Assembly (NCBI GenBank): GCA_022496805.1
Contig: CM040088.1
Span: 12,555,001 to 12,619,000 of the forward strand
Direction: 5' to 3'
DNA: 64,000 nucleotides
DNA from: Pohlia nutans
Lineage: Eukaryota > Streptophyta > Bryopsida > Bryales > Mniaceae
The position numbers and the translations under genes are program-made. This document shows positions 11,596-22,298 of this stretch, one piece after another (position 1 is the stretch's first letter; each line of letters starts with the position of its first letter). The notes below the pieces were generated by a model. It was not told where the DNA came from, ran no database searches, and was given only the letters and a program-made list of their open reading frames with translations.

Positions 11596-12052
11596 ATTTA
11601 ACTTATTAGCAAGTATTATAACCTTCTTTCTAAACTCATATTTCTTCCACATGTTGTACGTACCTAGTCGTTGTTCTACAATATTCCATTGGTCGATAAC
11701 CGCGTCTGTATGACTTGGTATATCATCGACCTTTTATAGTTGTAATGTTGTTTGATTGTCAATTGATCCGCTTTGAACGTGGGATTGTCTATACTTTCAT
11801 CATTATGTGTTGCGAATCTTCTTTCATCATCATGTGCATGATGATGAAAGTATGGATAGTTCCACGTTCAAAGTGGCTCAATTGACCATCAAACAACATT
11901 ACAACTATAAAATGATCGATTATATACCTAGTCATACAGATGCCGCCATCGATCAATGGAATGTTGTAGAACAAATGACTAGTTACAACATGATGTGGAA
12001 GAAATATGAGTTCAAAAAGAAGGTTATAAAACTTGCTAATAAATTAAATGAA
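11596..12052. repeat. Large imperfect palindrome (~220-bp arms)
   Basis: The left arm (11596-11812) is the reverse complement of the right arm (about 11836-12052), with tens of differences and a loop of roughly 25 bp near 11825. The right arm carries a 107-codon frame (11807-12130) that includes VAQLTIKQHYNYKMID, so the palindrome may have captured part of a coding sequence. An RNA from here would fold into a long hairpin able to give small RNAs. Confidence 0.8.
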
Positions 12053-12070
12053 GAATCTTCTCGAGAATCT

Positions 12071-12648
12071 TTAACTCCTAAATGCCTAGAGTCCTCTCCA
12101 GATTTGGAGGATTCTAAAGATGCATTATAAAATGCAACTAAGAGGGATATTTTGAACTTGATGTATGAATAAAAGTTTTCCATTATGAATTTAGATTCTA
12201 TCTATATGTTTAGATCTATGATTGCAATCACCAATATTTTGTATAAATTTTGAAACTTAAAATTCAAAATTCTTTTGTAATTCCACTAATTTGATTACAA
12301 ATAAAATATTGAAAATATGTGGATAAATTTGTTGTAATGGGTTGAAATGTAATACTCAAAGTGTAGTGATTTTTGGAGAATTTTTGGTTGCTTAATTTTA
12401 TGAGTTGATTTTTTTAAGAGCACTTTTGAGCTAAGATCTTAAATTTTTTTGGTGAACATTGCAACATGAAATGAGGCATAAAAATTTCACAAATGATTTC
12501 TTTTCTATTTGGTTCACACATGCATGAAGCTAATTTCCCATAAAATCTATAGTAAATCCACACTACAAAAAGTGCATAACGGATGAGGAAACAAAGTTTA
12601 ATTTTGTACATCATTCAGAAATTGGACGCTTCAACAGCTAGGGGTTAA
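12071..12648. mobile_element. piggyBac-like MITE, family C
   Basis: The element is bounded by TTAA at 12071-12074 and 12645-12648, with ends CTCCTAAATGCC and ...AGCTAGGGG. Its 578 bp align, in the opposite orientation, with the copies at 32172-32748 (577 bp) and 42858-43430 (573 bp). There is no coding capacity. Confidence 0.75.
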
Positions 12649-13330
12649 AATAGGTAGGTTTTGCAAACTAGTTTTCTACTCCAAAACTAGTGATTATTAA
12701 ATATTTAGTTTTTGGCAACTCATTAAATCTCTCAAAGTATATGTTCAAGTAGTTGTAGAATATTTGACACTAGCTATTAGGTACACATTGGTTGCTCTAC
12801 AAGTTTTGGACCTATTGTGGTAGGAAATATTGAATTTGGACCGTTTATTATTGAGATTTAATGAGATTCCACATCATTATCCGCCCTACTCTTTATAAAA
12901 CCTTCAAATACAATATATAAGGCAGTTTTTCCATGTGTCCAAAACATACATAGGCTAAAATGAATCTTATATGTATAAATGTGCTTCATAACTACATATA
13001 TTACAAATAATGACCATGACAATATTTAGTTACGGAAGAGTCAAAATTTACCTATAATTTTATGCACCCTATGAGTATAACTCCCAAATTCATAACTTAT
13101 CCAAGTAGTATGCTTTTAGTTCATTAGAATCCCATTGAAATAGGGATAAAATAACATAATATTTTTTTAACAATTATAGGAAGTACACTTAATTGTTAAA
13201 AATCACAACAATGGAATTTCTACATATAGTAAGATATTCAATATCACCATATATGATAGATTTTTCTAGAAGACGCTATTGGAGCATGGAAAATTTTAGT
13301 GTATTCAACCTTTAGGTCAAGCAAACTAGT
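12649..13330. other. AT-rich intergenic sequence
   Basis: No gene, RNA gene or bounded repeat is visible. Confidence 0.5.
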
Positions 13331-14089
13331 TTAACTCCTAAACGCCCAAGGGAGGTCCCCCACCCAAAACTGCCTCATTTTGGTGATTTTCGTTGATGAT
13401 CTTTGAATGAATGCTTTTCAAAACCTTTTTATTACATTCCAACCACATGATTTTGTACCCACAGGCCTTATAAACCATTCCTCAATTGCAAAACATTTGA
13501 GCGCAAGAATGTTAAGATTATAGCAAATGAAGTTGGATTTTTGAAATTTTAGGCTGGATAGCCTTGTTTAGATGGGCTCCCAAATTTTTTTTAAAAAGGT
13601 TGAAATGATGTGCAATTTTTCTCCATCCTCAAGATGAAGTTGTTAATAAGATGCATGACTTAATTTGACAAGATGTTCAATTCATTAGCATTTTTTCAAA
13701 GACCTTGTAATGTGTGGGGGTATGAAGGAAAGCAAGAGATTTTGGCTAAATTAAATTATCCCTTCAACTCTCCTTTAATTGGGAGAGCCTACAACTCATG
13801 GCATGCAACCTTTGCGAACTGGACAAAAGTTCCTTTGAGGTGTCAAATGAACCTTAGTTGCTTAAAGTTTTTGCCAAGCCTACCCGAAGTGTTGAAACTA
13901 ATTTCAACATTGAGGTGTTTTGCTTTAAAAAAGTCTTTTAAGTGGATTTTGATTGTATGGAGATAATTCCAGTTGCATTGGAAATAAGACTTGTTTTCCT
14001 ATGAAATCATATGTTTTGTTTAGAAAAAACTTATTTTTTTGGGCCTAAGCATCAAACACAAAATGGTCTCTTGGGAGCTTAGGGATTAA
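13331..14089. mobile_element. piggyBac-like MITE, family F
   Basis: TTAA lies at 13331-13334 and 14086-14089, with ends CTCCTAAACGCCC and ...GCTTAGGGA. Internally it is the reverse complement of the nested copy at 30377-31160: both share, for instance, tgcatgcca/tggcatgca and the run ggcttgcc/ggcaagcc. The short frame at 13673-13966 is inside the element and is not called. Confidence 0.75.
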
Positions 14090-14439
14090 ACAAATATTTG
14101 AAGACAATTGGTTTGTTCATCTTGGTGAATACCTCACGAGACGAAAGCCAAAGGCAAAAAATAATGAGTTACTTCTATTTAGTGGTTTTGAAGTTAGGTC
14201 CAATTTTCACATACAATACATAGTGGCAGATAAAAATCAAAGGCCCTAGCAATACAAGTCATTCATTTATAAAGATCCATTATGAATTCTATATGAAAGT
14301 ACTAAAGGTACCTAACATTTAAAGTTTTGTTTTGCAATGAAGTTAGAAAGTGCCAATCAAAATGATTGACACATATATGCCAATAAAATTTTATTAAGGA
14401 GTGTTACAATTTTCTACTTTAACCATGTTATTTTATCAT

Positions 14440-15000
14440 CTCTTCACATCTAAACTTAGGCAATTTTGAACTCCAAAATTTTATCTCAAAGTAATAGATT
14501 CCCTATAGCCAAGCAATCATGTCATTTTTTACACATTTTACTAAGTGCAAATAAGTCTCATCTCAAAGTACTAAATTCCATGTAGCCACACAATTATGTT
14601 AATTCTTTCCAAATCTCGTCAAACACAATCTTGTTTCATCTCAAAGTACTAGGTTTAGTGCAGCCACGTACAATTATGCCCTTTATTTCCAAATCTGGTC
14701 AACTTCAATCTTGCGTCATCTAAAAGTACATGGCTCTCTATAGCCACACAATCATGTCGTTTCTTTCCAAATCAAGTCAAACACAAATTTGTCTCATCTC
14801 AAAATACTAGGTTCCATGTAGCCACTCAATCTTGTTGTTTCTTTCAAAATCTAGTCATGCACAATTCAAACCCCATAATCTTATTTCAAAGTACAAAGAT
14901 CCTTGCAGCTACACATTTCTATTATTTTTCTTTCCAAATCAAATTGTGGGTAATTTTAAAATCCAAAATCTCATCTCAATGTACTAGGCTCTTTATAGAG
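14440..15000. repeat. Degenerate ~80-bp satellite, about seven units
   Basis: The phrase catctcaaagtactagg or a close variant recurs near 14481, 14559, 14638, 14719, 14796, 14884 and 14975. It is followed each time by a gtagccacacaatcatgt-type phrase and by tttccaaatc. Confidence 0.8.
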
Positions 15001-15021
15001 CTTTTAAACGACCTTGTCCAA

Positions 15022-15117
15022 ATCACCTTTATTCTTAGAGCACAAAACTTACCTTCTGCTTACCTTTATTCTTGGAGCACAAATCTTACCTTCTATTTAC
15101 CTTTATTCTTAGAGCCT
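15022..15117. repeat. 37-bp tandem repeat
   Basis: The units read tttattcttagagcacaaa and cttaccttct and start near 15028, 15065 and 15102. They follow directly on the ~80-bp satellite. Confidence 0.75.
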
Positions 15118-15595
15118 CAAAAAGTCCATTCTTTCTTGTACAACTTTGAAGTATTGGTTTTTGAAATCAACGTTCAAGTCTTAAAAACAAAAACATTTTT
15201 TTTTATAAAATTGCTATAATGTACACCAATCTCAAAAAGAAAACCAAAATTATTTTTCTTTGAAAATATGCTATAAAGCCTTGGTTTGTGTTCATGGGAG
15301 CTCATTGGTCCCCAATACCGTTTTGTTTGCCGGTTTGCTCCTCTCGTAGTAAGGGAGCAAGGGCCGTAGTAGCGATGGAGTTGCCTCCGATGCCGGGGCC
15401 TTTGCCGTGCCAGGCGCCCATTTGCTTCTCATCCCCCCCCCCTTCGCCTTTTTCTGAATTAGGGTTTCCAAACCTCGTCTCCCCGACAGTGAGCAGCGCG
15501 TTGCATCGTTGCAAATCTCATCTCGGGAGAATTTTGTTTGCCTCTCTGATCTCTCACTGTGTCACTATGTGAGCCTCTGTCTAGACGCCATAGCC

Positions 15596-17847
15596 ATGAG
15601 CGACCAGCAGCAGCAGCAGCCACCAGGTGATGGAGGCACCTCGTCGCAACGATCCACCCCTGTTGCCACACCTCCCTCGTCCGGCTCCTCGCCCTGCAAG
15701 GTCCCCCCCTCCATTAATGGCAATTGCACTCTTCGTTGATTCTCCCTAGTACCGACTCTTTTCTCTCCAGAATAAGTATTCTATTACAGATTTTGATTGA
15801 ATTAACCCCTAAGCGTCCACTGTGTATTTTCTGTAGTGAAGGAAAATTGAACTCCCTGCTGCAAATCATCATCTGTTTGTGTGAAAATGACTTCAGTTTG
15901 ACACGATCGGCACCGTTGATCTTGTAGTGTAGAACAACAGCTTTAAAACGATGTATTGCAATCAGAAAACCGAGGTAAAATGAGAAAATGACACTGTTGC
16001 AAAGTTCAGTGATGCAGATCATGGCCATATTAGACGCGTAGGGGTTAAGATGTTGCTCATTTGTTATATTGGGCACTGTGTTAGCTACCGACATGGCAAT
16101 TGGTACTTTACTAACTATTGAAGCTCTCAAGTGATGATTCCAACAATACGAAGGTCTTGGAATTAAGCGGTCTTTCTGACTGACACAGTGCTATCGATGT
16201 TTTTTCTTCTTGATTTTCAAAGTATTCTTAATCTTGCAGAAAATTGAAATCGGACACTTGTCTCTGGAGAGAGGGAGGGAGTAATCGATTTAATGGTCGG
16301 CTTGTGTTTCTGGATGCAGAAAGGTATGCAACAAGTGGAGCTGGAGCTTCGTCTACTCGAAGCGTTTGCAATTTACCGTCCCTCACTGTTAGTAGGTAAT
16401 GCCTATGATCATGGATTGGTTTTATCCTCTAAATGGACCAAGGATTCACGGTTGTAAAATGATAAGTTTGATTGATTATGTTGTGCAAAATATAGCTCAA
16501 TGGGCTGAATTTTGTAACACTAGAATAAGTGAAGAACATTGCATGTGATGGTGAAAAAATAAATAATATTGAAGTCTCCTTATGACATACTCAAAACTGC
16601 TTAACCCTTAACCCTTTACCGCTCAGCCCTTTACAACCTCAGATTTCTGGTGTGTTTTTTCTTTAAACTTTCTGTTGAAATTAGGGATATTATTAATAGT
16701 ATTCAACCGTATAAATAGAAGCATACCTTAATCAAACAAGTGTTGATTAAACCTTGGTAAGATCGGGTTGTTGGATTGGAAGATCATATTGTGTCTTTGA
16801 ACTGTATAATGCACACTCAAAAACGAGATTTTGGAAGGTGTGTGATTTCAAAGTTAAATAGAATTTGGTTCAAAAATGAAAGTCAAGTGGTTCAACAATG
16901 ACGTATGTTAACATCTCTCCATTGCAATCTTTCATGTCAAGAATTGACTCACATATTTATTGTGGATTTTATAAGTGAGAGTGACTTATCCATATACGAT
17001 TTAGGAAAAAATTTATATGTATAAATATGAAAGGAGTTGGTACATTGATCAAGATAAGAATACATATACTAATGGAACATGAACAAGAGGACACGATCCG
17101 TAAAATAAAAGAAGATAACAAACTTCCGAACACAAGAAGTACCACATAATACATGTGTTGTATTTGTCTGTATTTGTTGTATTTTGAGGTATTTGCAGTA
17201 TTTTGGTGTTTTTGTAGATAGGTGTTTTGATAGCTTCACAACTCCAAATCAAAATTTTATTTTTGAAGTGTATGCGTGAGACAAAGCCTCACATTTAAAC
17301 TTCAAACATTGATGCTTGGTTTGGAGTAGATCTTATGGTAGGTTGCAAAAACATACCACAATGTGGTTGCGTGGGTTGTAAAGGGTCAAAGGACATACTA
17401 AGCCCCACGAGTTTACATTTTTTTGGGAGAGAATCTTGCTCTTAACTTCTACTCCACTGAATCAAATGGGGTTTTTTAAATGCCAAAATGAACATATTTA
17501 ATGCATGTATAAAACCAAAGTAAATTAAAAATAAATAAAATCATGCTTTTAAAAGAGATTTTGGGTGTAGGAATCAGGAAAGCTATGTCCTTTAAGGGTT
17601 AAGAAAACATGAGGCTCAAATTTGGAGTTAGTGTGTCGTCCATTTCCATTTGCCCTTGTGGTATGAAATTGGATCTTTCAGTCTGAGTAGGACCACAGCT
17701 AAGATGGGCCATGTGTGTGTACTAATGCATGCAAATGGCAGGCATGCACCGTCATTTCATCCTCTTTGGCCTGATGGATCATCTTGAGAGAAGGTCAGTA
17801 ACACCGTGGTGCTTGAACCTATATGCGTGCCAAAGAGAGAGAGAGAG

Positions 17848-17879
<32 letters not shown>

Positions 17880-18776
17880 TACCATTTTTCGTCCAGCAAT
17901 GGCATGAGTGATTCTGTTTTCTGGATGCAGATTGAATCAACGATTTTCCCCCGATGAGGTTCTGCAGCTCCTAGACCGTTTCTTTAATCTGGAGCTTCTG
18001 GTATGTATCTCCTTCTGGTATGGCCTTGTTTTGCTTTACTTTTGATTGCCTTGACGTATTGAAATACGATGATGTACTCAGATTGTATACTCAAGTATGA
18101 GGGTGTACTCAAATACGTTACTGGCAGCAGTCATTCACATGTTTATACGCAAAAATACATGACCATTAGTGAAACTTCATGTTGTTTAGGGTATAAATTT
18201 CTATATATAGCATTTTATGAACAAAGAGAAAGTACAGGTATACTTGTGGTTTAGGGTTTTTTCATAATTGGAGAGAACTTGTGTTGGTGTTGCAAATAGC
18301 ACCATTAGAAAGCCAACTCCTTCCTAAGTCTATCAATACCTGCTATACCTTCCAAGAAACGTGGTTGAATATGATGAAAGGGGCTTATATGGATTAAGCC
18401 GAATTCCACAAAGATGGTGAAAAGGCTTACTTAATTAGAAAATCTAACATATTTTCTTGACATCTCTGGAAGTTCTAGTTCATTACTCCCTCTGTCCTAC
18501 TAAAACACCCAGATAACTACTCTGTCCCACTAAAACACCTAGATAACTACTCTACTACAGAGTAATTGTATGGGTGTTTTAGTGGGACAGAGGGAGTACA
18601 TGTTTGTAGTCAGTGATGATGCGAAATCAAATGAGACTGAGAAGAAGCTGATCTTGGATTTTTCATTGTTTGGACAGAAACCTGATGACGAAGAGCTGGA
18701 GCTTGTAAACCAGGAAGAGGATTTTTCTCTACCACCTTCCATTTTTGAGGAGATTAAGGGGGAGATGCCCACATGA
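15596..18776 (+). CDS. EAF7/MRGBP-like NuA4 histone acetyltransferase subunit
   Basis: Five exons join in frame to 133 residues: 15596-15700, 16320-16395, 17742-17793, 17931-18000 and 18678-18776. The first exon encodes a disordered Gln/Pro/Ser/Thr leader (MSDQQQQQPPGD). Then comes a helical core with VELELRLLEAFAIYRP, GMHRHFILFGLMDHLERR and FSPDEVLQLLDRFFNLELL, and a C-terminal DFSLPPSIFEEI. The order of a core, an RPxxxxGMHRHF-type motif and a closing FxLPxxI motif is that of the CT20/EAF7 family (human MRGBP, yeast Eaf7). Those proteins bind MRG15/Eaf3 inside the NuA4 complex in the nucleus. The donor of exon 1 (AAG|GTCCCC) is weak. An upstream ATG at about 15375 opens another frame but is not required. 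Intron 1 holds a TTAA MITE and intron 4 a Stowaway MITE. Confidence 0.8.
15802..16048. mobile_element. piggyBac-like MITE, family A
   Basis: TTAA CCCCTAAGCGTC at the left (TTAA 15802-15805) mirrors GACGCGTAGGGG TTAA at the right (16045-16048). It lies in intron 1 of the EAF7-like gene. A closely similar copy in reverse orientation is at 60620-60861, in an intron of the molybdate transporter gene. Confidence 0.85.
17833..17875. repeat. AG/A microsatellite
   Basis: A run of agagagag passes into about 28 A residues in intron 3 of the EAF7-like gene. Confidence 0.95.
18484..18598. mobile_element. Stowaway-type MITE
   Basis: The terminal repeat ctccctctgtcctactaaaa pairs with ttttagtgggacagagggag. 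The flanking dinucleotide is TA on both sides (18484-18485, 18597-18598). Sequence and TA duplication are those of plant Stowaway (Tc1/mariner) MITEs. It sits in intron 4 of the EAF7-like gene. Confidence 0.9.
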
Positions 18777-19806
18777 AACATGCTTGATTATTTTTTATTA
18801 TTAGTCCTACACTTAATTTCTGACCTTTGACCTGCTTGCTTGCTTTTCTCCACATGTATAGTTTCCTTGTTCAGCAGGCAGATTTAACAGTTCTGATTGA
18901 TCAATGACTGGGTGTATTATGTGACAAGTAATTGCGATCTTCATAGCTAGACAAAATCTCATTGAGAGAAGAGTATATTTATTTGTAGACGATGGGAATT
19001 ATTATTACCTTTTTGATGTACTTCCAAAGATTTCCAAAACTACCCACCGAAACTATCAGTGGGGGTTGTCCTGCTTACTGAGTATTTCCAATGTGTAGGG
19101 ATTGAAATCTGAAATTCAAGGAGTTTAGAGGCCAAGGTAAAGGAACTCTCAACCAAGGTGGTATGAAACCTTCAGTTTGTAAGGTTGTAGCATCCATTTC
19201 CAAGAGTTTAAGCAAATCAAAGTACTTGCAGGTGGAATTGACAAGTGGGATTGTTTTCAATGGATTGGCAAATCAAAATCATGAATGTTTCTGTATTTTT
19301 CTTTGGGTTTTTTTTTTGGGTCTAAATGAATTAACCCTGAATTTATGAAGTTCAATTTCATGCGGTATCTAGAATGGCTTTGTGTGTCCATAGTCATGAG
19401 CTGAATATTTTGGATCAACTATATCTAGGTTTGGGGTGCTAGGTTGGAAGTTAGTATTCCTATCTTACATAGGGCATTCATTTAAAACTAAAAATATTTG
19501 AGTGTCTTACATCTTTTAACTTAGAAGTGTCATCATAAAGGTGAGAGGTTTAAGATATTTTACATTTGTGGTATGGTGTTGTTCTATATTTTAAAATTGA
19601 TGGCTTGAAATCTCCAATTGATTTTTGAATTTCTATGCAAGTTTATCGATGGAAAATTCCTTTTACATTAGAGGTGTTGGAAAAAGTTGTGTGTTTTGGT
19701 TTGTAACCCTTTGTTGGTGCACATTGAACACATCGATTCTTTTTCTAAATTGCATTTGAATTGTTGTTCAACTTTGTCCTTTTTTGGGATGATAACGATT
19801 CATAGT
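18777..19806. other. Intergenic, 3' flank of EAF7-like gene
   Basis: No second gene is visible. The 61-codon frame near 19163 has no support beyond length. Confidence 0.5.
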
Positions 19807-21186
19807 TACAGTGACGGACAAAACTGAGTATTGATTTGAAACTTTTCCATTCAAACAACCATACCATGAGCATCAATGGGCAAAGTCCGAAAGTGAATAT
19901 ACAAAAGTTGTAGTGTGCGACATATAACACATTACTACAGAAGTTTGAAGAAAAGCTCAATTGTGATTTGAAAGAAAATGGATTTCAAAGTTAGCCATGT
20001 CTAAAACTCGGTTTTTGTGCGATATAATTCGGAACTACTTTAAATTTTGTCAATTTTTTCTTAGAGCTTCAAAAAAACTTTTTGTGCCTTGGCATGTTGG
20101 TATACATCATTTAAGATTGTTGTATACAAAAATTGAAGGAAGTTGATATTTATAGAATTTAAAATATTCACAATTTGACAAACATGCAAATGATGTTGGT
20201 TCTCACGATATTTGAATTATTTTTTGGAATTGAGAGCATGGGACTGCATTGGCCATTGTATAGAGAGCATAGGTTGCAGCATGAACCATTGTTACATCTT
20301 AATGCCCTTGCATTTGAAATAGTTGTTGAATAGGCCAATGCATTCAATTTATATATTAGAGCTATATGATGCAGTTTTTTGGTTTAGGTTTTTTGTTCAG
20401 AAACTAGAGTTTATGACGCACATAATCAATCCTACAAATAAAATTAAAAAAACATATCATTTTCAATATCATCAAAAAGTTCAAAACTGCCAGAAATTAC
20501 ACTGACTTTCATAAAATTGACAATTTTTTGATGATACTGAACACGGAAAAAACAAGTTGTTCAATTGGTTGATTGAGTATGTGCGTCATGAACTCTAGAC
20601 TTTGTACAAAAAAGTTAGACCAAAAAACTGCATCATACAACTCTAATATATAAATTGAATGCATTGGCCTATTCAACAACTATTTCAAATGCAAGGGCAT
20701 TAAGATGTAACAATGGTTCATGTTGCAACCTATGCTCTCTATACAATGGCCAATGTAGTCCCATGCTCTCAATTTTTAAAAATAATTCAAATATCGTGAG
20801 AACCAACATCATTTGCATGTTTGTCAAATTGTGAATATTTTAAATTCTATAAATATCAACTTCCTTCAATTTTTGTATACAACAATCTTAAATGATGTAT
20901 ACCAACATGCCAAGGCACAAAAAGTTTTTTTGAAGCTCTAAGAAAAAATTGACAAAATTTAAAGTAGTTCCGAATTATATCGCACAAAACCGAGTTTTAG
21001 ACATGGCTAACTTTGAAATCCATTTTCTCTCAAATCACAATTGAGTTTTTCTTCAAACTTTTGTAGTAATGTGTTATATGTCGTACACTACAACTTTTGT
21101 ATATTCACTTTGCCGATTGATGCTCATGGTATGGTTGTTTGAATGGAAAAATTTCAAATCGATACTCAATTTTGTCCATCACTGTA
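19807..21186. mobile_element. Fold-back element with TA target duplication
   Basis: TA (19807-19808) is followed by CAGTGACGGACAAAACTGAG, and the right end reads CTCAATTTTGTCCATCACTG before TA (21185-21186). The two arms, each nearly 0.7 kb, are reverse complements along almost their full length with a centre near 20510-20530. CAGT ends and a TA duplication fit the Tc1/mariner superfamily. No transposase is encoded. Confidence 0.85.
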
Positions 21187-21480
21187 TGTGCAAAATTTTT
21201 TTAGCATTGAGTTGGCTTCTTTTCCAAATTGAAGTTTTGATCCTATTTTTGTAACTTCAAGCCTAAACAAGCAACCAGATTTCTTTTTGGACATAAATGT
21301 TTGCTAATAATGTATTTAGTCCCTAATTGTGTTCCATTGGTTCCTTTTTGTCTAAAGCCAAATACTTAGACAATATTTCAATTCCATTGAGTGCATGCAT
21401 TTAAAGTTGGGTTAAAAGAAAGATACACACAACCAACCACACTAAAACTTTTCAAATACTTCCATTAAATTAGAATTATC

Positions 21481-21780
21481 CTAAAGAACCAAGGAAGCAG
21501 CAGTGAAGAGAGTACAACAAATACCTGCACGAAGGTTGGATAACAGATTAACTCTTCCAAACAATGTTTTGGAAAAGAGAGCCCAAAAATAAAAATGTTG
21601 AGAGCATTCCCACCAGTGACTAATATCCTCAAATTTCTTGCTAAAAACCAAGGCCCTGATTTGACTTGGGAATACTTTTTGGTATGTTGTTTGTGGATAC
21701 CAACGAGACTCCACTTGTCTAGCAAAATTTAGGTTTGGGCTGGTATATATCACACTCAGAAATAGGGGTACCAGCCTCAT
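21481..21780 (-). pseudogene. Possible LINE reverse-transcriptase tail
   Basis: A 99-codon frame contains FEDISHWWECSQHFYFWALF, which recalls the H..W.C....FW pattern of the zf-RVT zinc-binding region at the end of plant LINE polyproteins. A few cysteines expected upstream are missing and there are no other LINE domains, so this would be a 5'-truncated, mutated remnant. The resemblance is weak. Confidence 0.25.
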
Positions 21781-22298
21781 TGGTGGGCACGCTCAAGTCT
21801 TACTGCAAAAACAGACCACTATAACAATGATTCTTTTTCAAACCTAGAGAACTTGATACCTCATCAATTGAGAGGAGGTGCTTGGATCTCCTTCCTAGAC
21901 TCTCATTTCCACATTCCTAGGAGTCGTTAAAAATTGAAACATCCCATTCACCAAGCCACTAACCCATTCCGCAACAGACAGGAGCAAATGTACAAGACAG
22001 ACAGGACGGAAGTGCAGGAAATGAGATGGGCTGCAGAGTTCATGGGGAGCCAGGTTACAACAATGGGTGGAACGCTAACTGCACACTAACTAACTAGCCT
22101 AACTTAGTTGAACACGGTGAGGACAGTGCTGGCGCCCAAAGGGAAAATAAAAAACTGAGCTTCACAATACAAAAGAATAGTAAGCTCTGAGTGAGTACGG
22201 CCAAGAAGAAGCAGTTAAAATGTAATCATTGTGGTGGCACAAATGAAGGATCATGGCTGGAGTATGTACATGATACAGGGGTTGCAGCAGCAGCCTCC

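Noticed and set aside
12561..12571. CACTACAAAAAG as a CACTA element end
   Set aside because: It lies inside a well-bounded TTAA element and has no partner terminus or 3-bp duplication.
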